Shown: piece after piece, positions 23,739 to 35,829 of the stretch | How the letters are laid out: each line of letters begins with the position of its first letter | How positions within the stretch are numbered: position 1 is the first letter of the stretch | DNA from: Trema orientale | Taxonomy: Eukaryota; Streptophyta; Magnoliopsida; Rosales; Cannabaceae | Assembly: GCA_002914845.1 (NCBI GenBank) | Contig: JXTC01000036.1 | Span: 682,407-746,406, forward strand | Direction of reading: 5' to 3' | DNA length: 64,000 bases | Position numbers and translations under genes: made by a program | Notes under the pieces: model-generated | What the model saw: the letters and a program-made list of their open reading frames with translations, nothing else | Database searches by the model: none | What the model was told of the DNA's origin: nothing

Positions 23739-24712
23739 ACCAGTAAGAATGCTTTGACGTTGTCTCGAGTAAGCTCAAAGTCGGATACGCCATCCCTTTG
23801 AAGCCGGAGAAGAACATCAACCAAGTATTTCAAATCACTATTTTTCACCACTAGTTCATTGCGATCCTCAATCACCTGATCCAAAAAAGAGTCCGTTTCC
23901 TCAAAAGTGGCTTTCAATCTACCTGTAAAGCCCGTAAGAACATCGATCCAACTCAAACAAGGGAAGAAGTCTCCCACGCCAAAGGTGGCCGTCGCCTGCA
24001 CCATAACCTTCCTAACAAGCTCCGCCGCCTTATTCCGGCCATCTTCTTCGGCGAAACTCTGTCCAATAATGCATCTAGACGCTATATTATTGGCTGTGGA
24101 TAGAAGCATCTCGCTTAGGTTTATAGAAATATGCCCACCAAGACCACAAGCTTTTCGAATTCTGTTGACCATTGAGTTGACTTCTTCTTCTCTCACGAAC
24201 TGGAACTCTTGCACTCTTTTGACACTCAGGAGTTCTTGAGAAGTAATCTTCCGAGCTTGTTTCCAGTACTCGCCATAAGGAGAAAACCCCATGTTTTTGC
24301 AGCCGTAGAACAAGACATCAGAAGCCACTGTTATGGGCCTATTGGATATGGTAACATCATGGTTCTTAACAAGTTCTTTTACCATTCCTGCGGATGAGAC
24401 CACAAGAGTTGGGTTGCGGCCCATGTGTATGAGCATGAGAGGGCCATACTTGTTGGAGAGTGATTGGAGACTGCGGTGAGGGTGCGTCCCGAGCTGGTGG
24501 AGGTTTCCGATAATCGGTAATCTCGGCGGTGATGGTGGTAACTTGAGTCTGCCGGAACCACTAGAAGATGACAGAGCATTGAGTATGAACAGAAGGAAAA
24601 GCGAGAGGAGGAATAGAGAGAGAAGGAATGATAAGGGATATTGAGAGATTGTGATTATTGTTGATCTCTTTAAGTCAGTTTGGAATTGGAACAAAAGTTG
24701 TAAGAGAGCCGT
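22642..24712 (-). pseudogene. Cytochrome P450 C, CYP71-like, probably dead
   Basis: Exon 1 23741-24712, 474-bp phase-0 GT-AG intron, exon 2 22642-23266. It has all landmarks: Leu-rich anchor, hinge LPPSPPRLPIIGNLHQL, WKQAR, I-helix GGTDST, ExxR in KETFRLHPP, PERF, and haem loop PFGCGRRGCPG. Two lesions are visible. First, the frame has no ATG at its start: at 24710-24712 it reads ACG followed by codons for ALLQLL, where copies D and E have ATG then AL. Second, a 4-base expansion of a TA run at about 22773-22785 shifts the frame after ITANLLY, so translation ends at 22766, about 50 residues early. The remaining C-terminus (WFDWELPP... to 22642) is intact in the other frame. Non-AUG initiation is possible but the late shift makes a pseudogene likelier. 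Confidence 0.8.
23709..23732. repeat. (AG)n microsatellite in the P450 C intron
   Basis: About 12 AG units just inside the 5' splice site of the P450 C intron. Confidence 0.9.
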
Positions 24713-25013
24713 TTCCTGTTTTACTGATCTAAATTATATCCCTGAGAAAACGAAGATATCAAGTCTTGCATATATAGTGGAGCTCTTTGATGTTTAATCA
24801 CACTCTGTTGTCATACATAAAATAACATAAAGCAAAAGTGTTTTGGCACTTCTATTACTGTAGTGGGTTTTGTGTATTGTTGATCTTTATACAGGTACTC
24901 GTGCCAACATGCAATTAATAAAGAAGAGAGAATGGATAAATGATAAGCTACGTGGGAGGGAGCTGTTTCCATTAATTTGTTCTTTTTGCCTTGTACATTC
25001 ATTTAAAATAGGG

Positions 25014-25178
25014 TAAAATATTGTATCAACATGTAGTGTCTATTTGTTATTGGATAATTCTAATTAATAAATTGGGTCTCATATGGGTTCCACTTGAATT
25101 ATAATTATGATTAGTCAGTAACAAACTGACACATTATGTGATACTAGACACTGCTGGTATTCTATAGCATTGCTCTTC
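25014..25178. repeat. MITE copy, same family as 6255-6435
   Basis: Shares the core AATTATAATTATGATTAGTC and the right end CTATAGCATTGCTCTT with the copy at 6255-6435. The left inverted end is degraded. It lies about 300 bp upstream of P450 C. Confidence 0.6.
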
Positions 25179-25873
25179 AAAAAAAAAGGTTAAGTATTAT
25201 TACAAGAGGTGATTTTTACTAGTGCTGAATTTTTATCAAGTGACTTTTAAATTGATTTATGAGTTTATAATTGATAATGGAAATAATTATTGTTACTGAT
25301 GAATAACTTTGTTTTTGTTAATTCATGATTAAATAGTAATGATAATAATAATTAGTGGTAGTGATAATGAATTACATCTTTCATTAATTCTTCATAGCAT
25401 GTTCACTAATTGGTAAGTATATGATCCGAAAAAATTAATGAGAGGAGAAATGAAGGAGAATAAAATAGATGAAAATAGAATTAGTATTTGCATTATATTA
25501 TTTATTTATTTTTTAATATAAACGGGCTCCTCAAGGGAATATCATTAATCGAAGCAAAAGTTTTAAATTACAATGTAAGTATAAGGATTATAATTTTAAA
25601 CTCCTCAAAGAAAAGAGACGAAAAAATGGATCACAAACACAACTACGAACAAATGTGTAGATTACCCTAATTCTTCAAGAGAAAGAAATAATAAGGATCA
25701 CCAGCAATATATTACTTTCAATACTTGTTCCTGGCTTCATTATTGGTAGGGTAGACTATATATTATTTAATTAAAATAATAGGAAAGAGTATTATAATCA
25801 TAGCAACATCATTGATGTGTTTATTTAATTTAAGAAACGTAATCAGGATACTATAGATTTACTAAACAATATG
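25179..25873. other. AT-rich intergenic DNA
   Basis: Nothing recognised; TAATGA-rich runs only. Confidence 0.45.
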
Positions 25874-25883
25874 CATACATCTA

Positions 25884-26555
25884 CGGGTGTTCGCGATGGT
25901 TTGGTCTGTTTGAAAGTCAAAATTATTAACTAAACCGCATACGTAAAATCTTACTTGGTTGGTTTATTTAGTCGGTATAAAATTTTTCAAAGAAACTATA
26001 CCAAACCATGCTAAACCATATTTCGGTGATGTTGTCAGTTTAGATTTTTAGGCCCCATAATAATTTTTTACTTTTTTTAATATGCTACAAAGTTTTAACA
26101 TATAGTTATTTATATTGAAGTTATAATTCACAATAAATTAAATATAAATTTTACTATAACAAAAGTCAAGCTTTACTACCAAAAGTAAAAATATAACCAA
26201 CATCAACTTTTAGAGTTTAAACCAACAAAGTTGAAGTTTAAACCAACAAACAACTTGTCTTGTAAACTAATAAAGGGAAAACAACTGGGTTACATAAATA
26301 AGTCTGTAAGTTTTAAGGCTATAAGAAAGTATAGAAAAATGAAAACATATATGATATTTTTTGTTAGTTTTAGTTGGTTAGTATGGCGGTAAGTTTGGTT
26401 GGTTTCATACCCAAAATTATTAACCAAACTAATCAACAAGATGAGTTTTTCAGATCAAGTAAACAAACCAAACTTTCTAAATTACTGAGCAGTTTAATTT
26501 AATTTAGTTTGGATTGGTCGGTTTCCGTAATTTGATGATTTTTTGAACACTCTTA
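25884..26555. repeat. hAT-like non-autonomous element
   Basis: The left end CGGGTGTTCGCGATGGTTTGG-type sequence faces a right end whose opposite strand begins TAAGAGTGTTCAAAAAATC. GGTTTGGT and its complement recur near both ends. A 10-base direct repeat, CATACATCTA, flanks the element (25874-25883 and 26556-26565) and includes a plausible 8-bp target duplication. 672 bp, no coding capacity. Confidence 0.6.
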
Positions 26556-26565
26556 CATACATCTA

Positions 26566-27970
26566 ATTAATTAGAGTTTTTTTCTTTAGAAAAAAATCGC
26601 CTTTCACAGTTTGAATAATAATAATAACAATAAGAATCAATACATGTAATGTCAATTAGGATGGTGGGACAATAATAATTGTGACATTTAAGGGTGAGTA
26701 TCAGTTGAATTAGGTGAGTCGTTACTAAAGGAATTTTAGGTTGCAATTTTGTAACCTAAAACTCGTCTAACGGATTGAAACTTAATTCATAACCTGCCAA
26801 AATATTTTTGTTAAGTTGTCAGGTTAACCCGAATAAGTTTCTTTTATTTTCTTTTGAAAAAAAAGGGCCAAAATGCCAACAATTATAATATTTGGGATTT
26901 CAAAGTTTGTTCATTTGGCTTTAAGTCAAACAAAAAAGACAAACTTTCGAGTTTTGAGTTAAAATTTAAAATTTATCTTAGTTACTTTATTTTATCTTAA
27001 GAATTGATACAATTATATATGTAAAATAATAAATTAAATATTAAATATTATCTTATTTAATAGCAGTAGATTGTATTGGGTGGGTTAAAATTAATATCTA
27101 ACCCATCTAAATATTATTAATAGTCGGATTGAAATTGACACGTAACTCAGCTAAATATTAAATGGTCAAATTATTAGGTTGTTAATTAGTCAGGTTGCTA
27201 TTTGCTCAGTAATGACATTCTCATTCTTTTATCATGGGTCCCCTTTAAATTTTCCATTCCCAAAGTTTAGTAAATATGCTATTTTTGAATTCTCCTAGAA
27301 CTATATTATTTAAATCCATTTTTAATGTAGTCACTACGCATGTGATAGTGTTATTTACACCATCATTTGTGATCTGATCACGTGATGGTGTGTCAAACGC
27401 ACTGTTATCTGTATTCTACCTTTTGTTACCTCTCAAATACGTTCAACTATCCAACACATGATAGATGTGTCAATAACAATGTATAGTGGTGGTAAGTCTT
27501 TTTAGGTTCGCATTAGTTGTTTAAGCGATTATTATATTCTCAATCATCAACTAGAAAAAGATTTAGTGTATCTAAGAGATAACTATATATTTAGAAATAA
27601 ATTAAGCACTGAATAAAACAATATGATTCTTTCTCACACTAACCAAAATTATTGATAATCTCAACCACCTTCTTTGTTTATTCTTTCTCACATTTTGGCA
27701 CGCTACATAAAGATATTATAATTAATGAGTCCAATAATTAGTGTGTATTGTAATAGGTACTAGTACTAACCACTAGAGATGATATTTCTATTTAATCACT
27801 CAAATCAAATCATGCGGCACGGTGTAGTGTGGTTATTTTGCTTCGTGATGTGGTTTGGGATTTAGTTTCTCTCTATCGCTGCGGTGTGGTGTGAAATACA
27901 GAATAAAATTTCTATTTTCGCATTAAACTGCACCGCATATACATATACATCAAATTTAAAAAATATATAT
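26566..27970. other. AT-rich intergenic DNA with decayed repeat pieces
   Basis: No gene. 26690-27220 has repeated GGTTGTTA/AGTCAGGTTG and TAACCT motifs in both orientations, and 27810-27930 has GGTGTAGTGTGGTT with GCGGTGTGGTGTG. Both resemble degraded hAT-like non-autonomous elements, but ends and target duplications are not clear. Confidence 0.35.
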
Positions 27971-27979
27971 ATATACATG

Positions 27980-28392
27980 GGCACTAATTCAGTAGGGATG
28001 AAAAGTAAGAGAGAGAAAAAACATTAATGATGCACGTCTTTTTATACATTTTATTGTAGCCGTTGGATCACCTTTAGATGATGACCCAAGGGCTAAAAGA
28101 AAATATCTACACATAGGTAAAAAAAAAAAAAACCCTACTAGATTGGCAACTGGGCACCAATTCAGTAGGGATTTTTTTTTTTTACTTACACATAGGTATC
28201 ATTTTGACCAATAAAAATTTTTCTTGCACATTTTTTTATATTAAAAAGTAAGAGAGAGAAAAAGTATTAATCATGCACGTCTTTTTATGCACTTTATTGT
28301 AGCCATTGGACCACCTTTAGATGATGATCCAAGGGCTAAAAAAAATACTTGCACATAGGTAAAAAAAAAAAACCTACTGGATTAGCAACCTA
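27980..28392. repeat. Two adjacent MITE copies (TTGCCAATCTAGTAGG ends)
   Basis: Copy 1 (about 27980-28150) and copy 2 (about 28151-28392) share GTAAGAGAGAGAAAAA, a CATGCACGTCTTTTTA-type block, TTTATTGTAGCC and ACCTTTAGATGATGA. Each runs from GGGCACYAATTCAGTAGGGA to an end whose complement starts GTTGCYAATCYAGTAGG. Shorter relatives lie at 32800-32955 and 34811-34885. Confidence 0.65.
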
Positions 28393-28757
28393 TATATATA
28401 TATATTTATATATAAACTCATATATATACTATACTAAAATCTAACATCTAAATTTTCTTAGAATAAATTATGAATGAAACTTAAAAAGTCTTGAAGAAAG
28501 TCAAACGAATGATGACTTACTAATAATTTATTTTTCAACTTTATTGTTTTTTGTCCAGAAGGATGTTTAAACTTTTGAACTTTAGACATTTGTACTTTAC
28601 TATATTTTGATTGGATTGTAATGTTGTGTCTTATTAAGATATTGCTTAGACAAGTATGAATATGTGAATGTGCAACTTTAATAAATATTTTAGACTTCTA
28701 TTAATTTTTAAATGATTTTATTTTAGTAGTAATAACTTTTTTAAGATTATTTTTTTA

Positions 28758-31700
28758 ATTTGACCCAATTTTGTTGAGACCTGATTATTACGCTTCCTTA
28801 TTCTCTGAGCCACCTTATTATTCAGATGATCTTTCTATTATTCGTGAATATGTTCCCTGTTTGGTTACCCCGTTGGATAATACTGCTTTGTTATGCCTCC
28901 CGCTTGAGCAAGAAATTCGAAATACTATTTTTGATATGGATCCTACTAGTGCGTCAGGACCGGATGAATATACTAGAAAATTTTTCCGCTCTTGTTGATC
29001 TATTGTAGGCGACGATTTTATTTTAGCAGTTCAGGAGTTCTTTCTCACTGGTAAGATGTTCTCTGGTGTTAACTCAAATTTTATAGTTCTTATTCCAAAT
29101 GTCAATGAGGCAAATAAAATAGAGCAGTTTCGGCCTATAGCTTTGGGGAATTTCTTTTTCAAAGTAATTACTAAAATCCTTGTTACCAAACTTGGTCCTA
29201 TTAGTTCTCGAATTATCTCTTCGAATCAGTTTGGTTTTGTCCAAGGTAGACAAATGGATGATTGTATAATAGGAGCCTCAGAATATTACAACTCTTTGGG
29301 CAATTCGACCTTTGGTGGTCATGTTGCTTTAAAGATTGACGTTTGCAAGGCTTTTAACTCTATCGGTTAGTCTTTTGTTTTGGAAGTTCTTCGGTCCTTC
29401 GGCTTTTCGAATACCTTCACCGATTTGGTTTTGAATATTTTTAATTCGGCTCGCATGCTTCTTGATGGGATTCCTCATAGTTTTTTCCCTTGCTCTCGAG
29501 GAGTCAAGCAAGGTGATCCTCTTTCTCCTTTACTTTTTTGCTTGGCTGAGGACTTTTTAAGTCGTTACTTAGCTCATTTATTCAGTTCAAAAGCTATTGA
29601 TTCTATCTCGCCACTCGGGGTAAGAGTGCTCTGACTCACTTTTTGTATGCGAATGATGTGCTTATTTTCTGTAGAGCTTCCCCTAAGAATATGAGAGCTA
29701 TTCACTCGGCCTTTGAGCTGTATGGGTCTCTTTCTGGTCAAATGGTTAATTGGGAGAAATCGCATATCTACTTCGGTAAGGGTATCTCCTCTGTGAGAAT
29801 TAGGGATTTGCTTCTATTTGTGGTATGAGGCGAGGTGGAGAGTCGTTACATTACTTAGGGGCTCCTTTGTTTGTGGGGGCTCTTCGTCAAAGATGGTTGA
29901 TTCATTGGATGGACAATTTGTTAGCTAGATTTCGTTGTTGGATGGGTTTATCACTTTCTTTTGCTGGTAGAGTTGCTTTAGTTATTTCTGTGATTTATGG
30001 ATCACTCATTCATTCATTTCAGATTTACAAGTGGCCAAGTTCTTTGTTACGAAAAATGACGAAGGTAATTCGCAATTTTATTTGGTCGGGTTTCGTGCTA
30101 CGAAAGAAACCTGTGCAGGTTTCTTGGAAGAATTATTGTCATCCTAAGGAAGAGGGCGGTTTAGGTCTTTGTGATTTATCTCTGCTTAACAAAGTCCTAC
30201 TTAAAAAGTTCTCTTGGAGAATGATGACGATTGATTTTGATTTATTCATCTATCTCCGTGCTCGTTTTTTTAAAGGCGATGGTGATTTTCGATATCATAT
30301 TAAATCTTCTATTTGGACTGGGCTCCGACCTTTGTGTAAGGACTTGTGTGAAGAGTCTCGTTGGTTGATGGGTAGGCATTCCAAGATCAATTTTTGGACT
30401 GATAATTAGTTGGATTCCCCGTTGATTGACTTCATTTCTTCTCCCATGGTTCTCGATCCTCCTTTAGAGAGTGTTGTTGGTGATCTTCTGACAGACTCGG
30501 GTTAGTCACTCCCCTCTACTTTTAAAGTTTGCTTTCCAGACATTGTAGTTACAATTGAGTCAATTGTATATTTAGATGGTCCGGATACCCTGTTTTGGAT
30601 GGGTTCCCTAGATGGCTTGGCCACCTGCTCTAATGCTTATGTTTCTATTTCTGGTTCTACAAGTGATTGTTCTTAAAGAAATCAGATTTGGTCCTCTTTT
30701 ATTCCTCCTTCGAGGTCGATTCTACTTTGGAGAATTCTTCATGATCATCTTCCTACTACAGCTTCACTGATGAGACGGGGTTTTAATCTCCTGTCTTGTT
30801 GTTGCCTTTGTCGCTCCTCCATAGAGGACTTGTCACATTTATTCCTTCATTGTCCTTTAATTCGGCAGCTTTGGTCAGCGTTGTTATCCATCTTCTGTAC
30901 TCCTATTTTTCTAGAGGGCACTGTGGTTGATCTTTGGGACAAAGCTCAGTGTTATTCTTTGAGTCCTCAACTTGGTTCTTTCTGGAAGGTTGGTGTGACT
31001 TCTGTTTTTTGGATTATTTGGCACTTTCGGAATTTGGCTCTTTTCGAGGAAAAAAAGCCTTCCATCAATTCTGCATTGGTACTCTTATGGTGCTTTATTA
31101 AAGAGGCTGAGTCTCTGATTTCGGGTACTATGTTTAATTCCATAAAAGAACTTACGATTTTAAGGGAGCTTCGTGTTAAAGGTAGGCCCCGGAAAGTGCC
31201 TAATATTATTGAAGTTATCTGGAGGTCTCCTCCTCATTCCTGGATTAAGGTCAACACTGATGGTTCTGCTTTTGGCGCTCCAGGTCCTTTTGGATGCTCA
31301 GGGGTGTTTAGGACACATCGTGATTTTGTTCGTGGTTGTTTCTCTATTCTTTTGGGAGTAGGTTATGCTTTCGAGGCTGAGTTGGCAGCAGCGATTCATG
31401 CGATTGAATTTGCCTGAAAATATAGTTAGAAGCGTCTTTGGTTGGAGAGTGATTCAGTTTATGTGATTTCTATTTTACTATCTCGCACTTTAAAAGTTCC
31501 TTTTCATTAGAGATCAGCTTGGTCTAGGGTTTCGGGGTACATTGTTCATATGGATTTCGTCATGACATATATATATCATGAGGGTAATCGTATTGCTGAT
31601 TCTTTGGCTTCTCAAGCACTTTTCATAATTTGTCGTACCTGGTGGTGGACCGCTCCTTCTTTTATTTTTTCGTTTGTTTATGACAATTGTATTGCGAAGC

Positions 31701-31864
31701 CCAGTTATAGGCTTCGCTAAGCTTTATGTCTTCTTTGGATTTTGTTCCTATTTTTAGTTCTTGAGAGGTCAGGTTCATATCCCCCTCTGACTAGGTGTCT
31801 CTTCTTTTTCTTTCTCTTTTATTTTAGTTTCCCTCGTTCCGTCGAGGTTTGAAAAAAAAAAAAA
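28758..31864 (+). mobile_element. L1-type LINE, 5'-truncated, decayed
   Basis: Reverse transcriptase pieces in order: the FDMDPTSASGPDEYT segment (about 28940), FRPIALGNFFFKVITKIL (about 29130), NQFGFVQGRQMDDCI (about 29226), CSRGVKQGDPLSPLLFCL (about 29496) and LYANDVLIF (about 29644). A zinc-finger segment CCLCRSSIEDLSHLFLHCP (about 30800) and RNase H (VNTDGSAFGAPGPFG, about 31250; ADSLASQAL, about 31600) follow, then a 3' UTR with an A-run at 31852-31864. The EN domain is absent. The frame has several stops (for example at 28998, 29367, 30407) and at least one shift near 29620. The catalytic YADD reads YAND. No target duplication was found at the left edge. Confidence 0.88.
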
Positions 31865-32790
31865 AGGAAGAAATATTATGATATGGATTTTGCCGAGATC
31901 GGCCATTAATATTCTCAAATGGTTGTATTTTCTCAGTTCAAGAACTACTATGAATTTACCAAGCATAAATTTCATAATATCAATTTAATATATAATATCA
32001 ACGAAAGGAACTTCACAAAACTAGTATGTGCTAATAATAAAAGTACGGTCTCCACTCTTTAAATTGTTACAATGTTTTTTTTTTATTGGGTTCTTATGAG
32101 TTGGTTTCTCTTACTTTGTTTGGATAACGGCTCCGAATTTTGTTTGCCTTAATATATATTTCTTTCTCCGATTTTTATACATGATATTGTTAGTCTTACC
32201 CTCTTATGGAGGTGAATTTGTTGTCTTATATTCAAATTGTTTTTTTCTTTTGAAAAACAAATCTGATGAGATACATTCCATCCGTCTGAATATCATATTT
32301 CAGTCTTGTTTTGATGGAACCATGTCCAATTTTCTTAGAGGGCTCAAACTCGAAGGGATTAATGTATTAGAGGGTTTCTGTGAATTTTTTTTTTTAATCT
32401 TGGAACTAAATAACTTGGAATTCTTTATCTAATGTTGGTTATATTTGTGGTTATTTCTGCAATTTGGTTCTTGATGATGTTATGATGGTAGACGCAAATA
32501 CATTAAGACTTGGTCTCCTCAAATTTAATTTCATCATATACTTATATAATGAGTTTGATCAAATTCTATAGGTCAAAATCAGCCCTGCATTTAATATTTC
32601 TCCTAACTAATTTGAGTTTTTGGGAGCCTGAAAATTAGCACATAAAAAGAATGATGCTCCATGTAATCAGAGGATAGAATGACATATATATCTGTATATA
32701 TAAGTTAGCTGATATTAAAATACAATTTATATGAAATATACGCTTGGCAATACAGCAGCAATTTGTTATAGTATATATGGTGTGTATATA
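31865..32790. other. AT-rich intergenic DNA
   Basis: No supported gene; the 32181-32432 open frame has no recognisable domain. Confidence 0.45.
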
Positions 32791-32799
32791 TATATATAT

Positions 32800-32955
32800 A
32801 TTTTTACCTATGTGTAGGTATTATGAAATATATGAAAAGATGTTTATTATTAATACTTTTTTTCTCTCTTATTTTTTAATATAAAAAAATATGTATGATA
32901 AATTTTTATTAGTCAAATTGATATTTATATATAAGTAAAAAAAAAAAAAACACAG
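32800..32955. repeat. MITE relative of 27980-28392, inverted
   Basis: Contains TTTTTACCTATGTGTAGGTA, TCTCTCTTATTTTTTAATAT and a terminal A-run, matching the complement of the copies at 27980-28392. The terminal TTGCCAATC motif is not preserved. Confidence 0.45.
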
Positions 32956-33499
32956 ACTATTCTTTATATAAATATAAATATATAGATAAACTTGTATGAA
33001 AGCATGTGTCTTGTCCCGTTTGTATTTAGATATTAGGCAGAGTTCCTACATAATGTTACTCGTCCCTGCTCCATTTTCTGCGCATGAAGTGTCAAAAATC
33101 AGAGGAAAAAAGTTTTTATGAATAATTAGTTGCACTTGAAAGCAGATGACGAACATAATTGATGTAGGGAGTTAATGATGTCATTGTTGGGCTGAGTTTA
33201 AGGGTCAATTGGGCTGGCTGTGCAAGTATGTGGGCTTTGCTATTGTGTTATTGTGGTTAATTAAGCTGATGGCAATTTAAGGGAAAGAGAATCTCGTAGA
33301 AGGGACGGAGCTTTGAAGATCGAAAACGGAGAGCCTAAGGGGCTTGGAGGTGCGCCTGGTTTATTAATAATAATAACAGTAAAAAAGGGCCAAGAACAAT
33401 GCGGATCCGAAAACGCAATTGTTATTGATGTGCATATATTTATATAATATAACGACGTTGGATGTAGTCTCTTGATAGAAAAATAAGTACGGTTCCTTT

Positions 33500-33760
33500 C
33501 ACATAAATTTTTAAGAAATTTAGGTGTAGGATTAATATTTTAAATTTGATTAAATAGATTTTCACTTTTTAAATTTTATAGCCAAATGTTTGAGTGTATA
33601 ATTTTTTACGTTATATTTACTAATTTCAGTTAATGTACTAGTTATGTAAATTTTTATACTTGTATTTTACACTTCGTATATAAATATATTTAAGACATTT
33701 TGCTATAACATTTGAAAAATTGATATTTACTTAAATTAGACCTAAAATTCAATCATTTTA
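33500..33760. repeat. AT-rich dispersed repeat, relative of 15125-15430
   Basis: Opposite-orientation relative of 15125-15430: shared AAATTTGATTAA, TTTTATAGC and ATTTCAGT segments with TTTTACACTT. Confidence 0.4.
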
Positions 33761-34113
33761 TTATAAGACCCTAAAGTTTTATATAAATTTGGTTACATAA
33801 TTTTGCGCTGAAGTAAGAAATAACATAATTAGCTATGAATTCGCTGATGTTACTTCATTTTGTTACAAAATATATCAATACTGTATGAACATACACGTCT
33901 GATGATTTTTTTTTTTTTTTGGTTTATTAATCAAAGTCAGTGCCATTTTATGCAAAATTATATATCCATATTGTTATGTGTCACTAAGTTATTTTGGAAG
34001 GGACCAATATTTACCCAATAAAATATACACATATACACACGTCCCAACAGGCATGCTCTCAGAATTTATTTAGTGAAATGGAATAGAAAGATTCCATTTT
34101 AATTAATGTCCCA

Positions 34114-34115
<2 letters not shown>

Positions 34116-34161
<46 letters not shown>

Positions 34162-34178
34162 TGTTTGGCTTATCCTTT

Positions 34179-34224
<46 letters not shown>

Positions 34225-34227
34225 CCG
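34116..34227. repeat. Two long poly-T tracts
   Basis: Two uninterrupted T runs of roughly 40 bases each, separated by GTGTTTGGCTTATCC. Lengths of such runs are unreliable in sequence data. Confidence 0.85.
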
Positions 34228-34462
34228 TTTCTAACCCCTTTTAATTTTAATTCTAATTTATTTAAATTCAATATTAATGAAATGTTTTTCTTTTCATTTC
34301 TTCTTTTTTTTTTTTTTTTTGGAAATAAAACTAGCTAGGAAGTACAAACCCCTAGCTAGTCACTCTCCTTCTCTTATCAAATTCTATCACACCTCTATGG
34401 TAGTACACATACACAAACGAAAATATTGCATAATCTAAGCACTAAATTGAGATAATAGCTTC

Positions 34463-34580
34463 TGTCTTCAATAATCAAAGTGGACAGAGACAGACCTTGT
34501 GTATGTCCTCACTAATCAAAATAGACAAAGACAGACCTTGTGTCCTCAATAATCAAAATGGACAGAGACATACCTTGTGT
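34463..34580. repeat. Minisatellite, three ~38-bp units
   Basis: Three tandem units share AATCAAARTGGACAGAGAC followed by AGACCTTGTG (starts near 34465, 34508 and 34543) with small length differences. Non-coding. Confidence 0.8.
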
Positions 34581-34810
34581 GCCAAATCCAATGCTCTTCT
34601 AGAAATAATTACCTCACTTTTCTTGAAGCTTAAATTTTTTTTTTAAAAAAAGAAAAAAAAAATCCAATCTTCAGACCAAAATAAAAATTAAAAGAAAAAA
34701 CGAAGTATAACCAAGAAAAAAAAATCAAATACTAGAAAGAAAAATGACCTAAACATAATGCAGAGAAACCTGATTGTTAGACAGCCTGGAAATACATATG
34801 CATATATATA

Positions 34811-34885
34811 TGGTTGCCAATCCAATAGGTATTTTTTTTTTTTTTTTACCTATGGGTATATATCCATCCACTGGATTGGCAACCT
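34811..34885. repeat. Minimal MITE with GGTTGCCAATCC ends
   Basis: 75 bp with near-perfect inverted ends: GGTTGCCAATCCAATAGG on the left, and CCACTGGATTGGCAACC on the right. T-run then ACCTATGGG inside. Smallest member of the 27980-28392 family. Confidence 0.65.
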
Positions 34886-35829
34886 TATCTAAATTGCTCA
34901 AGATTTGTCAAATTAATTAGCTTATTATATCGTACTAAAATCCCACATACCAAACTAATTTATCGAGAAGGCCATAATTGTATAATTAAATATTCGTAGA
35001 GATGACTTTGGATCCATTGACTCCATCCAAACCAGATGCATGATAGGGAAAGAAAAGAGACTAAGCAACGTATAGCTATCATATGTCGTTATATATCGTC
35101 ACTGACTTGAATACGTAAATAAATACGTACATTTTACATATATTAATGGGAAAACAACATCACCAACCATTTAAATAGAATTTCCAAAAGAGAGAAACAA
35201 TTAAGATATTGGCTACGGCGCCCTAAGGTGCTATAATAAATATATGCATAAAATCATTTGTATATGTGCGCAAGTATATATTTATTTGTTTATAGATCAT
35301 GGTTAACACTTTGTTAAGGCTCCGGCACCACGAGATCAACCACAATAAAGCATTGGTCAACAATGCCAAATTCCACGGTATGACAACTATATATGTTCAG
35401 TTTTCAACTAAATAACCACTACACAAAGAAGGTATGTGTGCCTCGCGTTTCAAATGACGAATTGGCAAAGGAACCTCATGTTGACCCATATATTTGGTAA
35501 AGAAATAGCTTTTGTCTTTATATAGAAGAAACACCACACATATTTTCATTTTATCCACACTCATATATACTGCACGTCACCTAAAGTTCAACTCATTTTG
35601 CAAAATCTAGACCACACAATACATATGTTATCTATGGAATCTTAGAGGATATATATGGCTAAAATATGAAATCTTCCAAAAGTCGCTCATGTATTCTTAA
35701 AACGCTTACTTGTTTTTCTATATATTGATGCATATGCGCATCACACAAATATCAAGCAAAAGACCAAAAGAAGTGTATCAGAAAACCTGTACATACCCAA
35801 GAGAGCCCTTCATCTAGCTAATTAATAAG
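34886..35829. other. AT-rich region upstream of P450 D
   Basis: No gene. Contains the presumed P450 D promoter; a TATA-like TATATATTG at about 35719-35728 lies about 105 bp before the ATG. Confidence 0.45.

Noticed and set aside
27980-28392. CRISPR-like repeat-spacer pattern
   Set aside because: There are only two long similar copies with inverted ends, as in MITEs, and the genome is a plant's.
34116-34227. Poly-T tracts as LINE or SINE tails
   Set aside because: No retroelement body adjoins them on either strand and no flanking target duplication is seen.
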